DNA of 16,619 nt from Syntrophus sp. (in: bacteria). GTDB taxonomy: Bacteria; Desulfobacterota; Syntrophia; Syntrophales; UBA5619. Under the pieces are notes generated by a model. The model was not told the origin of the DNA. It saw only the letters and a program-made list of their open reading frames with translations, and did no database searches. The stretch spans positions 1-16,619 of the forward strand of contig PNOO01000025.1 of the NCBI GenBank assembly GCA_013824905.1. The letters are read 5' to 3'. Made by a program: the position numbers and the translations under genes. Positions 7,401 to 14,898 of this stretch are shown here, in pieces (within the stretch, counting starts at the first letter, position 1; every line of letters begins with the position of its first letter).

Positions 7401-8762
7401 TCAGGACACGGAAAGCAAGGGCCTAAGATCGCGGATATTTTTTACTTTCTCCAGGTTCCAAATCCGGTCAATCAGTCTTCCGGTGCGCTCTTCGCCCAGG
7501 ATCGGCTGCATGAGATCCGTGCATTTTTGCCCGATTTCCTCATCCGACATCGGATTCCCCGGCCGGCCGCGGACGAGCTCGACATGCTCACGCAATTTTG
7601 CGCCGTCCGTGGTTGTGATCTCCACAATCCCGCCGCGTTTGATTTTTGCCGTTCGCAATTCCGGGTCTCCCACCAGGGTGATCCTTTCCCTGATCGCAAG
7701 CACCGCTGGGTCCTTCATCCGTTCATAGGAATGCGAGGCCGCAAAAGTCATCCCTCCATCAAGCAGAGCGACGGCCAGCACGTGTTTCAAATCCACATCC
7801 GGCATATTCCTATCCCTGACGATAAGCACCCGGTCGTCGGGAACGCGAGCAACCATGCTTTGCACATTTGCAGCGGTCAGGCCGTGCTTTCCCCGCAGAT
7901 TTAAAAGGGCATCGAGAGGGGCCTGGATCGGGGCGCCGACGGAATACTTCTTGATATCGGTGAGCTGAATCTCGTACCGGCCGCCCAGCTCTTCGACGAG
8001 GCATTCCCGGTTGGCGACGGGGGAGAAGGATTCGAAATAGTTGTGCTCGCCGCTGAATACGTCTGCAACCCCTGTAAATCCCGATTGGACAAGGATCGCC
8101 GATGTCACGCCGTTGCGGGCGCCCATCCCGGCGAAGACGAAGGCCTTCTCCACGTGGTCCGTATCTCGCACCCAGTAATATTTGCCTGAATCCTGCTGCG
8201 CGGTATAATCCCATACATATCTTACGAGCTCTTCCTTCAGCCCCAATACGGAAGCAGCGGCGGCCGCGGCCCCGAAATTACTCCCGATGCCGTGCAGCGA
8301 GAGGGCGCGTCTGCGGACATTCTCCACCCCCAGGGCCTGGGTGATCCGGCAGCCGATGTCGTACCCGGCCACGACCCCCTTGAGAAACCTGAGTCCATCC
8401 GCCTCCTCTCTGTCCGCGACGGCCAGCGCGGCGGGGACAATGCCGCAGCCGGGATGCATGCCCGCCCTTTCGTGGGAATCGTCGGTCTCGTCGGAATGGG
8501 CCATCATCGCCATGGCGAAGGCCGCATTGATCGCCGTGGTGACGACGGGAGATCCGGCGACATGGGCCTCCCTCGCTCCCCCCTGCTGTCCGGCGAACTT
8601 TTTGGCGACCCGGCCCGGTTTGAGGTCGGAGCCGCAGACGATGGCGCCCAGCGTATCCAGAATGTGGTGTTTGGCCTTCCGGATCACCGCGGCGGGCAGT
8701 TCAGCCTCCCCGCTTTCGGCAATATACACACTGAGCCTGCTGATGATTTCCCCGGCTGCCAT
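7401..8762 (-). CDS. MmgE/PrpD family protein (2-methylcitrate dehydratase-like)
   Basis: Members of this family are 2-methylcitrate dehydratases, cis-aconitate decarboxylases or related lyases/isomerases acting on di- and tricarboxylates. The 453-aa product shows family marks: an N-terminal helical region with LDTLG (35-39), the active-site stretch AHSDETDDSHE (88-98) followed by HPG (103-105), and GYDIGCR (133-139). I chose the ATG at 8762 (MAAGEIIS) because AAGGAAGG lies 4-5 bases upstream. A GTG at 8783 would add seven residues (MKIKEGK), and its ribosome-binding site is poorly spaced. It is the last gene of the minus-strand operon, 87 bp after the M29-like gene. No prpB or prpC is present, so a methylcitrate cycle is not supported. 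A dehydration or isomerisation of the imported acid or its product is more likely. Confidence 0.9.
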   Translation of the reverse strand: MAAGEIISRLSVYIAESGEAELPAAVIRKAKHHILDTLGAIVCGSDLKPGRVAKKFAGQQGGAREAHVAGSPVVTTAINAAFAMAMMAHSDETDDSHERAGMHPGCGIVPAALAVADREEADGLRFLKGVVAGYDIGCRITQALGVENVRRRALSLHGIGSNFGAAAAAASVLGLKEELVRYVWDYTAQQDSGKYYWVRDTDHVEKAFVFAGMGARNGVTSAILVQSGFTGVADVFSGEHNYFESFSPVANRECLVEELGGRYEIQLTDIKKYSVGAPIQAPLDALLNLRGKHGLTAANVQSMVARVPDDRVLIVRDRNMPDVDLKHVLAVALLDGGMTFAASHSYERMKDPAVLAIRERITLVGDPELRTAKIKRGGIVEITTTDGAKLREHVELVRGRPGNPMSDEEIGQKCTDLMQPILGEERTGRLIDRIWNLEKVKNIRDLRPLLSVS

Positions 8763-8849
8763 TTTTCCTTCCTTTATTTTCACCTTCGCATAGTCTCTCC
8801 TTTCCTTCCCAAGACAGAATGTCTTCAGAGAGACCGACTCCTCCGGCCC

Positions 8850-9824
8850 CTAAATGAACAACTTTCCATCCTCCAACACCATTTTCCCGTCCAGCCAGAC
8901 CGTGGGATTCAGGATGACGATGTCGATGTGCAGCCCGCACTGGACCGCTCCCCCGAGGGAGATGTTGTCGCCCATCGCCACATGAAGGGTACCCAATCTC
9001 TTGGAAACCTCCTTGGTATCGGGGAAAATACGGCAGTCGGGGTTCATCCCGAGGGCGAACTGAGACGCGATCCGCCGGGCGTTGGAATCGGACTTCTCGA
9101 ACAGCTCCAGCAACTGCCGAGCCTGCTTCCCCCCTTCCACGTTCACGATCCAACCGTCCTTGATCTCCATGCGGAACGGTTCGTCCACTCGCCCGATCTT
9201 GTCGATGATGTAGGGGTTCACGATACACCCCTGCGTCGTGCCCTCCAGCGGGGCAACGGTGGATTCCCCGTCGGGAAGCCCCGAAAACCTTCCCGGCTCG
9301 TCGGCAAAACCGGTCTGCGCCTTTCCTTTCCGGCCGCACAGCCGCATGGTGACATCGCTGCCCTCGGCGGTCATGAAGCGAATTTCCCGGGCCTGCTCCA
9401 GCAGGACATCTACCGCCAGGGCATTACGCCGGACCACCTCGTAGTCGGTGGTTACCCCTGGGCTCTCCAACATCCCGTCGTTGAAGCCCCGAAGGTTGCA
9501 GGTCCGGGCTCCTGCCCCCAGCGCGGCACTGACCGCCCTGCTGTGCACTATCGCCCACTTGGCGAGATTGATGATGGCGCTGCAGCGGAGGAATGCCCCC
9601 GCTACCGGCTCGGGCAATTCCTGTCCGCCAACCGTCCGGGGGACGATGATCAGCGACACGGGTTCCGCCCCGGCCCGGAGCGCCGCGCGGGAAAGGATGG
9701 CCGCGAAGGGCCCCGAGTCTTCTTCCGTATCCCTGAGAATGCATACCGTCTCGCCTGCCTTAAGGGCCAGCACCTGTGTCACGACCTTTTCGGCAACTTC
9801 ATTCATCCTTCCCGTATCAAGCAT
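8850..9824 (-). CDS. M29 aminopeptidase / NicX-like metalloprotein
   Basis: A 324-aa protein resembling the superfamily shared by M29 (AmpT-type) metallo-aminopeptidases and NicX, the Fe(II) 2,5-dihydroxypyridine 5,6-dioxygenase. Family-like features are the N-terminal alpha/beta domain (LKAGETVCIL 21-30), GESTVAPLEGTTQG (186-199), FALGMNP (256-262), GTLHVAMGDN (278-287) and LHIDIVILNPTVWLDG (298-313). Candidate metal ligands are Glu187, Glu194, His281, His299 and Asp301. I chose the ATG at 9824 because GAGGGGGA precedes it; a TTG at 9839 would include that box in the coding sequence. It lies 21 bp after copy A of the unrecognised family. Many proteins called leucyl aminopeptidase in such catabolic clusters are probably not peptidases. 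Ring opening by a dioxygenase would need oxygen, so in an anaerobe a hydrolytic role is as likely. Confidence 0.75.
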   Translation of the reverse strand: MLDTGRMNEVAEKVVTQVLALKAGETVCILRDTEEDSGPFAAILSRAALRAGAEPVSLIIVPRTVGGQELPEPVAGAFLRCSAIINLAKWAIVHSRAVSAALGAGARTCNLRGFNDGMLESPGVTTDYEVVRRNALAVDVLLEQAREIRFMTAEGSDVTMRLCGRKGKAQTGFADEPGRFSGLPDGESTVAPLEGTTQGCIVNPYIIDKIGRVDEPFRMEIKDGWIVNVEGGKQARQLLELFEKSDSNARRIASQFALGMNPDCRIFPDTKEVSKRLGTLHVAMGDNISLGGAVQCGLHIDIVILNPTVWLDGKMVLEDGKLFI

Positions 9825-9845
9825 CTCTCCCCCTCTCAAACCGCT

Positions 9846-10484
9846 CTATCTCCCCGCCATTCTGGTCAGGACGGCGGCCGTCCTGTCGGTATTGAATATC
9901 CCGCAGACGCACGGACCGGCTAACTTCCTGCTGGCCGCCTCGACCGAAATTTTTTCCTTCCTGATCAGATCGACGTAGTGATCGATCATGGCGGGAGAAA
10001 CCATGTGGTGGCCGCATAGAGTGGTAATCTTCAGATGGTCCTCGCTGGGCAGCAGTTCCGTCCTCCCCCAGACACCAAAAGAATAGAGGATTGTGTGCGG
10101 CTTGATCCCGATCTCCCTGCACATCGCAAAGATCTCTTCGATCAGTCCCCCGGCGACCACGGAGATGCCGTAATCCCGTTTCTTGTACTCCTTCAGGACT
10201 TTTTTCAGCTTCTCTTTATCGGAAAAAGCGGCAAAGAACCCTTGGAGACTCCGCCACTTCATGATGTCCCGAAAATCATCGCCCCTCCCGATGCAGCCCG
10301 ATCTCCGGCCGAGATTCACCGCGCCGTTTTCAAAGGCGATATCGGCCATCGCTTCTGTTTTATCGATCGCCTCCTCCTTCGTTTTCCCATCCACATCATC
10401 GAGCGCCTTATAGGGCTTGACGAGGAGGTTATAATCGCTCCTCAGCTCTTCTACCGTCCCAAACCGATGGGCCGCATGGCTCAT
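9846..10484 (-). CDS. Uncharacterised His/Cys-conserved protein, copy A (212 aa)
   Basis: I do not recognise this family. Three homologues occur in this operon. Copy A begins MSHAAHRFGT and has no signal peptide or membrane helix. A variable region (about 25-80) is followed by a conserved core: KKRDYGISVV (101-110), CREIGIKPHT (122-131), SFGVWGRT (135-142), TTLCGHHMVS (154-163) and PCVCGIFN (191-198). Residues shared with copies B and C are His3, His6, Cys122, His130, Cys157, His159, Cys192 and Cys194, and the four Cys could hold a metal or a 4Fe-4S cluster. I chose the ATG at 10484 because AAAGGAG lies 9 bases upstream; the longer in-frame reading from 10577 has an Arg-rich shadow extension that overlaps the Fd1 gene. 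Copy A has an extra Cys64 and a more divergent middle. It follows Fd1 by 19 bp, which suggests they act together. Confidence 0.8.
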   Translation of the reverse strand: MSHAAHRFGTVEELRSDYNLLVKPYKALDDVDGKTKEEAIDKTEAMADIAFENGAVNLGRRSGCIGRGDDFRDIMKWRSLQGFFAAFSDKEKLKKVLKEYKKRDYGISVVAGGLIEEIFAMCREIGIKPHTILYSFGVWGRTELLPSEDHLKITTLCGHHMVSPAMIDHYVDLIRKEKISVEAASRKLAGPCVCGIFNTDRTAAVLTRMAGR

Positions 10485-10503
10485 AATCCATCGCTCCTTT
10501 CGA

Positions 10504-11232
10504 TCATGCCTCGAAAATCGGCTTCCCCAGGCCGAGGTTGATTTTCGCATTGGGCCGCGGGTGAATGCCCATGGCATTGAACACCGGCTCGAGGGGAGAC
10601 TGAAAACCCTCTTCCAGTCGGGTCACCAGCCCAAAGCTGAAAACCGTGTCAATCTCCGTTGCCACCTGTTTGACGATCCCGATGGTTTTCTCCAGGTCTT
10701 CCTTTTTTATCTTCGCTTCGATGATGCAGGAAAGGACCCGTTCGTCCCTGATGTCGTCACGGAGAATCCCCTTCCCCTTGTCCTTCATGAGGGCGGTGAG
10801 AGGGGTTTTTTCTTCGAATTCGACGTCCGCCTTTATCAACGCCTGGAGCACCTTTTCGACATCGCGGAAACTGGCGCTCACTCCCGGCCTGCCGACTTCG
10901 ATCATCACCCCGACCTGCCCGCGTTGAAACCGGCCCGAGCGGTCATTCGTCTTGCATTCATCCGTCCCCCTGCCGTACCCCGTGGAGAAACACAGTTCCT
11001 TCGGCCAGGGCTGCTGGTTGTCGCTGAAATATTTGCGGACGACCCGGGGCCAGACGAGTTCATCCTGCTGAAGCGCACCCGTTGGACACTCGGCAATCCG
11101 CAGGCAGTTGCCGCATTCGACGCACATCTCGCGGTCGATAGCGGCCTTCTCGTCCGCCTGTCGTATCGCCGCCACCGTGCAGGTAAACACGCATTCGCCG
11201 CATCCGATACAGGTTTCCCGATCTATGATCAT
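10504..11232 (-). CDS. Two-cluster 4Fe-4S protein with conserved C-terminal domain (Fd1)
   Basis: A 242-aa cytoplasmic electron-transfer protein. The N-terminal ferredoxin domain has one standard motif, Cys8-x2-Cys11-x2-Cys14-x3-Cys18, and one with a stretched last gap, Cys37-x2-Cys40-x2-Cys43-x5-Cys49-Pro. About 160 residues follow with motifs shared with Fd2: WPR (61-63), GRGT (87-90), KTND (94-97), GRF (100-102), GRPGV (114-118), ERVLS, IDTVFS, and RPNAKINLGLGKP (226-238). I do not recognise this C-terminal domain. I have an unverified impression that similar segments occur in proteins labelled 6-hydroxynicotinate reductase. I chose the ATG at 11232 because GGAGGG lies 5 bases upstream. 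Pairing with copy A (19 bp) mirrors the Fd2-copy B pair, so a two-protein redox enzyme is likely (inference). Confidence 0.85.
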   Translation of the reverse strand: MIIDRETCIGCGECVFTCTVAAIRQADEKAAIDREMCVECGNCLRIAECPTGALQQDELVWPRVVRKYFSDNQQPWPKELCFSTGYGRGTDECKTNDRSGRFQRGQVGVMIEVGRPGVSASFRDVEKVLQALIKADVEFEEKTPLTALMKDKGKGILRDDIRDERVLSCIIEAKIKKEDLEKTIGIVKQVATEIDTVFSFGLVTRLEEGFQSPLEPVFNAMGIHPRPNAKINLGLGKPIFEA

Positions 11233-11310
11233 GGTGACCCTCCGAACATGAGCTTGCTGGAGATAATGAAGACTTGAACGGTAAGTCGAATGGACAACGG
11301 CGCGCCGCAC

Positions 11311-11949
11311 CTACCGGGAACGGTCGGTCGTCATACTCCTCAACAGTTTTTCCGCCCGATAGGTATTGAAGATGCCGCAGTCGCACATCCGGGAGAGGTT
11401 CTTGGCAGCAGCCCAGCAGGTGATCTTGCCTTTGTTGATTTCATTGACCATGTGGTGAATGAGGTTGGTCGCCACCATGGAATGGCCGCACATGGTGTGG
11501 ATCTCCAGGATCTCCCCCTGCGGAACACGCCCGGTATTGCCGTGAATACCCAGGGAATAATTCACCGTATGAGGGGAGATGCCGATCTCCGCACATATCT
11601 TCTCCGTCTCCCCGCATAATCCCGACACCACGGTGGAGATACCGAAATCCCGCTCCTTGATCTCTTTCAGACACGCCTTGATCTTCTCGCGATCCCTGAA
11701 GACCACGTGGATGATCCGGCTTTTGGCCTTCTGCAGGGCATCCAGGTCATAGAGTTCCCCACCGTCCCAGTTGGGGTTGTGGTTCCCGAAATTCACCAGG
11801 TCCTCGCGGTAATGGGAGATTACCTCCCAGATCTGCTGCATTGTTTTCTCCGACCCCTCGTGATTCACAAATCGGGACGTCCGAAGCAGCAGGACATAGT
11901 CCTCATGGAGATCTTCGACACTCCCCTGCCGGTGCAATGTGTGCGTCAT
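11311..11949 (-). CDS. Uncharacterised His/Cys-conserved protein, copy B (212 aa)
   Basis: Second member of the unrecognised family, exactly as long as copy A. It begins MTHTLHRQGS and is soluble. The core reads RDFGISTVVSG (100-110), CAEIGISPHT (119-128), SLGIHGNT (132-139), HTMCGHSMV (151-159) and MCDCGIFN (188-195). Shared residues are His3, His6, Cys119, His127, Cys154, His156, Cys189 and Cys191. The start is fixed by a CAAGGAGG box. The ATG comes one base after the Fd2 stop, so translation is probably coupled and roughly equal amounts of the two proteins are expected. In-frame sequence upstream of this ATG is Arg-rich shadow of Fd2. In the first 33 residues it matches copy C at 18 positions. 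No enzymatic function can be assigned. Confidence 0.82.
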   Translation of the reverse strand: MTHTLHRQGSVEDLHEDYVLLLRTSRFVNHEGSEKTMQQIWEVISHYREDLVNFGNHNPNWDGGELYDLDALQKAKSRIIHVVFRDREKIKACLKEIKERDFGISTVVSGLCGETEKICAEIGISPHTVNYSLGIHGNTGRVPQGEILEIHTMCGHSMVATNLIHHMVNEINKGKITCWAAAKNLSRMCDCGIFNTYRAEKLLRSMTTDRSR

Positions 11950-11950
11950 G

Positions 11951-12679
11951 CTACGCCTCCTTGAACAGCGGCCGGCCGAGGCCCACGTTCGTCTTGGTGT
12001 TCGGCCTCGGGGAAAATCCGGCCGCCTGAGCGATGGCGACAACCGGCGTGGTTCCGTCCGCATCGACGCGACTGATCAGATCGAGGGAAAAGGCGGTATC
12101 GATCTTTGTGGCGACCTCTTTGACGACCGCCAGCACGTCCCGCAGTTTCCCGACCGGGACCTTGAGTTCGATGATTGCCGACAACACCCGTTCATTCAGG
12201 ACCGCATCATTGAACTTCCCCGTCTTGGGATCGGCCATCAGTTCCGCCACCGGGTTCTGGGATTCAAATTCCACCCCCAGTCGGGCAATGGCCATGGCAA
12301 CCGTCTCCAGATCCCGAAATGCTGTGCCGACACCGGGGCGGCCCAGTTCCAGGGCGACGCCGGCCTCACCGCGACCGAACCGGCCGGTCACGTCGTTGGT
12401 CTTCATCTCCTCCGTGCCCCGCCCGTTGCCGGTCGTCGAGGGATGCTTCACATCGGGGTTGCTGAAATACTCGCGCAGGCAGCGCGGCCATTCCAGCTTC
12501 GGCATGTAAATCGCATCGACCGGGCAGACAGAGGATCTTTTGTAACAGCACCCGCACTCCACGCACTCTGCCTGATCGATTTCGCTAACCGATCCCCCTT
12601 CCGCCAGCCTGATTGCACCGACCGGACAATAGGGGAAACATTCCTCGCATCCTATGCACTTTTCCCGATCAATCAGCAT
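11951..12679 (-). CDS. Two-cluster 4Fe-4S protein with conserved C-terminal domain (Fd2)
   Basis: Paralogue of Fd1 with the same 242-aa length. The first cluster motif is fully standard: Cys8-x2-Cys11-x2-Cys14-x3-Cys18-Pro. The second is Cys39-x2-Cys42-x2-Cys45-x6-Cys52-Pro, with an extra Cys44. After WPR (64-66) come GRGT (86-89), KTND (93-96), GRF (99-101), GRPGV (113-117), NERVLSAIIE, IDTAFSLD and RPNTKTNVGLGRP. Identity with Fd1 over this part is high but not total, so the duplication is old and the copies may serve different steps. AGGAAGG lies 6 bases before the ATG. It follows tctA copy 2 by 61 bp and is coupled to copy B. Electron transfer to or from copy B is the simplest role (inference). 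Confidence 0.87.
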   Translation of the reverse strand: MLIDREKCIGCEECFPYCPVGAIRLAEGGSVSEIDQAECVECGCCYKRSSVCPVDAIYMPKLEWPRCLREYFSNPDVKHPSTTGNGRGTEEMKTNDVTGRFGRGEAGVALELGRPGVGTAFRDLETVAMAIARLGVEFESQNPVAELMADPKTGKFNDAVLNERVLSAIIELKVPVGKLRDVLAVVKEVATKIDTAFSLDLISRVDADGTTPVVAIAQAAGFSPRPNTKTNVGLGRPLFKEA

Positions 12680-12740
12680 AGTAATCCTTCCTGCTTCTCT
12701 CGATATCCAAAGGGGAGTCGTCTCACCGGATGTTGACTCA

Positions 12741-14246
12741 TTATTCCTCCTTCTCCTCTATCAGGGCCCTTTTCATCCTGACGGCTTTGAATGTGACAAC
12801 GACAATCATGATCGCGGCTATGGCCAACAGCGTTCCTGAAATCGGCCTAGTAAAAAACGTGGTCATATCTCCGCGGGAGAGGGCCAGTGCGCGATAGAGA
12901 TTGTACTCCAGCATGGGTCCCAGCACCAGGGCGACAACCATGGGCCCCCCGGGAATGTCATATTTCTTCATGAAATAGCCGAACACGCCGAAAATCAGCA
13001 TCACCCATACATCGTAGACATTGCTGCTGAGCGAGTATGCCCCAATGATGCAGATCAGCAAAATGGCCGGATAGAGGTAACGGTAAGGGATGCGCAAGCC
13101 CATTGCAAAAAAGGGAATCATCGGAAGGTTCATGAAAATCAGGATGATGTTCCCGATAAACATGCTGGCGATGACCGCCCACACAAAATCGGGATTCGTA
13201 TGAAACAACATGGGGCCCGGTTTCAACCCATAAAGCATCAGGGCGCCCAGCATGACCGCCGTGGCGCCGGAACCTGGAATACCGAGGGCGAGCAGTGGCA
13301 CAAAAGCGCCGGAACTGGCCGCATTATTGGCGGACTCCGGTCCGGCCACCCCTTCGATGGCGCCCTTGCCAAAACGCTCGGGATGCTTGGAGACCCCTTT
13401 TTCGATGCCATAGGCGAGAAACGAGGCGATGGTCGCACCCGCTCCGGGGAGGGCGCCGATAAAAAAGCCTATCGCCGTCCCTCTGAGGACCGACCATTTG
13501 ACCTGCCATATATCGCCGAGGGTCGGCCATAGTTCTTTGAGCTTTACGTTGATCGTCTTTATTTTCATCCGTTCTTCCGCGGAAACGAGAACCTCGCCGA
13601 TACCAAAAAGGCCCATGACCACGACAATAAACGAGACCCCATCCATCAGTTGGGAGATATCGTATACGAATCGGGGCGCCCCCTGCACGACATCGATGCC
13701 GACCGTGCCAAGGGCCATCCCGATCACGCCGCTCATCAAGGATTTCGATATCGATTTTCCACCCACAAAAACAATACACAGCATCCCCATCACGATGAGG
13801 CTGAAATATTCCGCCGGGCCAAACTTCAGCGTAAAAGCCGATAGGGGAACACAGACAAAGATCAAGGCAAACGTCCCAAGAATGCCGGCGATAAAGGATC
13901 CGATCGCGGAAATCCCCAAGGCCACCCCGCCGCGCCCCTGACGCGCCATCTGGTACCCGTCAAAGGTGGTGACCACGGAGGCGCTTTCACCCGGAACGTT
14001 GACCAAGATCGATGTCGTAGACCCGCCGTACATCGCCCCGTAGTAGATCGCGCACAACATGATCATGGCGGACGTGGCATTCATGCCGAATGTGAGGGGG
14101 AGGAGCATCGCAATCGTGGCTGAAGGGCCCAGACCGGGCAAGATTCCCACCAGTGTGCCAAAAAAACAGCCCAGGACGGCCATCCCCATGTTAAACGGCG
14201 TGATCACCGTCGAGAATCCCTGCATCAGGCTGTGAAGAGCATCCAT
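12741..14246 (-). CDS. tctA: TTT transporter large membrane subunit (TctA family), copy 2
   Basis: The 501-aa permease of the second TTT system. It carries the same two glycine-rich signatures as copy 1: LPGLGPS (36-42) with GGSTTSILVNVPGES, and LPGAGAT (266-272) with GPESANNAA (302-310) and LGIPGSGATAVMLGAL (321-336). The alignment to copy 1 is collinear and gap-free over at least 350 residues, so the two are true paralogues with probably related substrates. The tail ends in acidic residues (ALIEEKEE), whereas copy 1 ends DDDAN. An AGAGAGGGA box precedes the ATG, and tctB ends 15 bp upstream. Downstream genes of the redox module follow without a visible terminator, which ties uptake to metabolism. 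Confidence 0.95.
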   Translation of the reverse strand: MDALHSLMQGFSTVITPFNMGMAVLGCFFGTLVGILPGLGPSATIAMLLPLTFGMNATSAMIMLCAIYYGAMYGGSTTSILVNVPGESASVVTTFDGYQMARQGRGGVALGISAIGSFIAGILGTFALIFVCVPLSAFTLKFGPAEYFSLIVMGMLCIVFVGGKSISKSLMSGVIGMALGTVGIDVVQGAPRFVYDISQLMDGVSFIVVVMGLFGIGEVLVSAEERMKIKTINVKLKELWPTLGDIWQVKWSVLRGTAIGFFIGALPGAGATIASFLAYGIEKGVSKHPERFGKGAIEGVAGPESANNAASSGAFVPLLALGIPGSGATAVMLGALMLYGLKPGPMLFHTNPDFVWAVIASMFIGNIILIFMNLPMIPFFAMGLRIPYRYLYPAILLICIIGAYSLSSNVYDVWVMLIFGVFGYFMKKYDIPGGPMVVALVLGPMLEYNLYRALALSRGDMTTFFTRPISGTLLAIAAIMIVVVTFKAVRMKRALIEEKEE

Positions 14247-14261
14247 TTATCCCTCTCTCCT

Positions 14262-14723
14262 TCAAATCCCGAGAAGTCCTTTGGGAAGGTCAAGTTCCAT
14301 CCAGTAAAGAAAAATAAGGAAAATACAGGCGCTGAACATCACGCCGTAAAACAGGCTTTTTAAAAAACCGACCCCCTCCAAAGCAAAAAGCAGAATCGTT
14401 ACGAAAAAGAACACGGTAAGGACAAATCCCAGACTATTCACGAAAAGGGCAAAACCGGCCATGATCAGCATGATCAGTCCAACCCGTCCCAGCGATCCCC
14501 AACCGGGCAGGCGCGGTTCGTCCCCTTTGTCCTTTTTTTCCCCGCTGAACGTATTGACGAATGCAAACAGGGCGATCAATCCGAGGATGATCCCCAACCA
14601 GAACGGCAAAAAACCGGGTCCCGGGCCAAATTTGGACAGATAGCTGAATTTCAGCGATTCAAGTATGAGCCAGAGGCTGAGCCCCATACAGATGATGGAA
14701 AAAACCCTGTCTCCTTTTTTCAT
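14262..14723 (-). CDS. tctB: TTT transporter small membrane subunit (TctB family), copy 2
   Basis: Small membrane subunit of the second TTT system, 153 aa like copy 1, with about four hydrophobic segments and the GPGPGFLPFW motif at 33-42. The loop between the first two and last two helices is very charged (GEKKDKGDEPR). I chose the ATG at 14723 (MKKGDRVF) because GGAGGGAGAGGG lies immediately upstream and it aligns with the start of copy 1. A longer in-frame reading from 14801 would add 26 residues that are not membrane-like and would enter the palindromic repeat. It follows tctC after an unusually long 175-bp gap that holds the repeat. Confidence 0.9.
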   Translation of the reverse strand: MKKGDRVFSIICMGLSLWLILESLKFSYLSKFGPGPGFLPFWLGIILGLIALFAFVNTFSGEKKDKGDEPRLPGWGSLGRVGLIMLIMAGFALFVNSLGFVLTVFFFVTILLFALEGVGFLKSLFYGVMFSACIFLIFLYWMELDLPKGLLGI

Positions 14724-14790
14724 ACCCTCTCCCTCCTGACCGGGGATATTCATCCTGCGATGTGTGAAATAGGGTTCCGCAGAGCACGGC

Positions 14791-14862
14791 CCCCCTGTCA
14801 TTGTGAAGTGTAACCCTCTTGATATTCGTAAGATCGATTCGCTCCGTCACAACGACAGGGGG
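14791..14862. repeat. Degenerate dispersed palindromic repeat (MITE/REP-like)
   Basis: CCCCCTGTCATTGTGA (14791-14806) and TCACAACGACAGGGGG (14847-14862) are inverted repeats matching at 15 of 16 positions, with a 40-base centre. The outer TGTCATTG...CAAYGACA ends and the inner CTCTTGATATT...GATCGATTCGCTCCG resemble the short palindromic elements with GTCATTGCGAGG-type ends that are scattered through many proteobacterial genomes (from memory, not searched). It lies between tctC and tctB of the minus-strand operon. Transcribed RNA would fold into a long stem, which could pause polymerase or protect the tctC message and so favour excess binding protein (inference). Confidence 0.65.
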
Positions 14863-14898
14863 TACGGATAATCAAAGTCACTTACATAGATTTGATCG

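Noticed and set aside
7401..8850. A methylcitrate (propionate) cycle locus because of the PrpD-like gene
   Set aside because: No prpB, prpC or acnD is present. The family is broad and its members often act on other acids.
8292..9923. A 543-codon plus-strand reading frame opposite the PrpD-like and M29-like genes
   Set aside because: It is rich in Arg, His, Gly and Pro, has no recognisable motif and spans two well-supported minus-strand genes. It is a typical antisense frame in GC-rich DNA.
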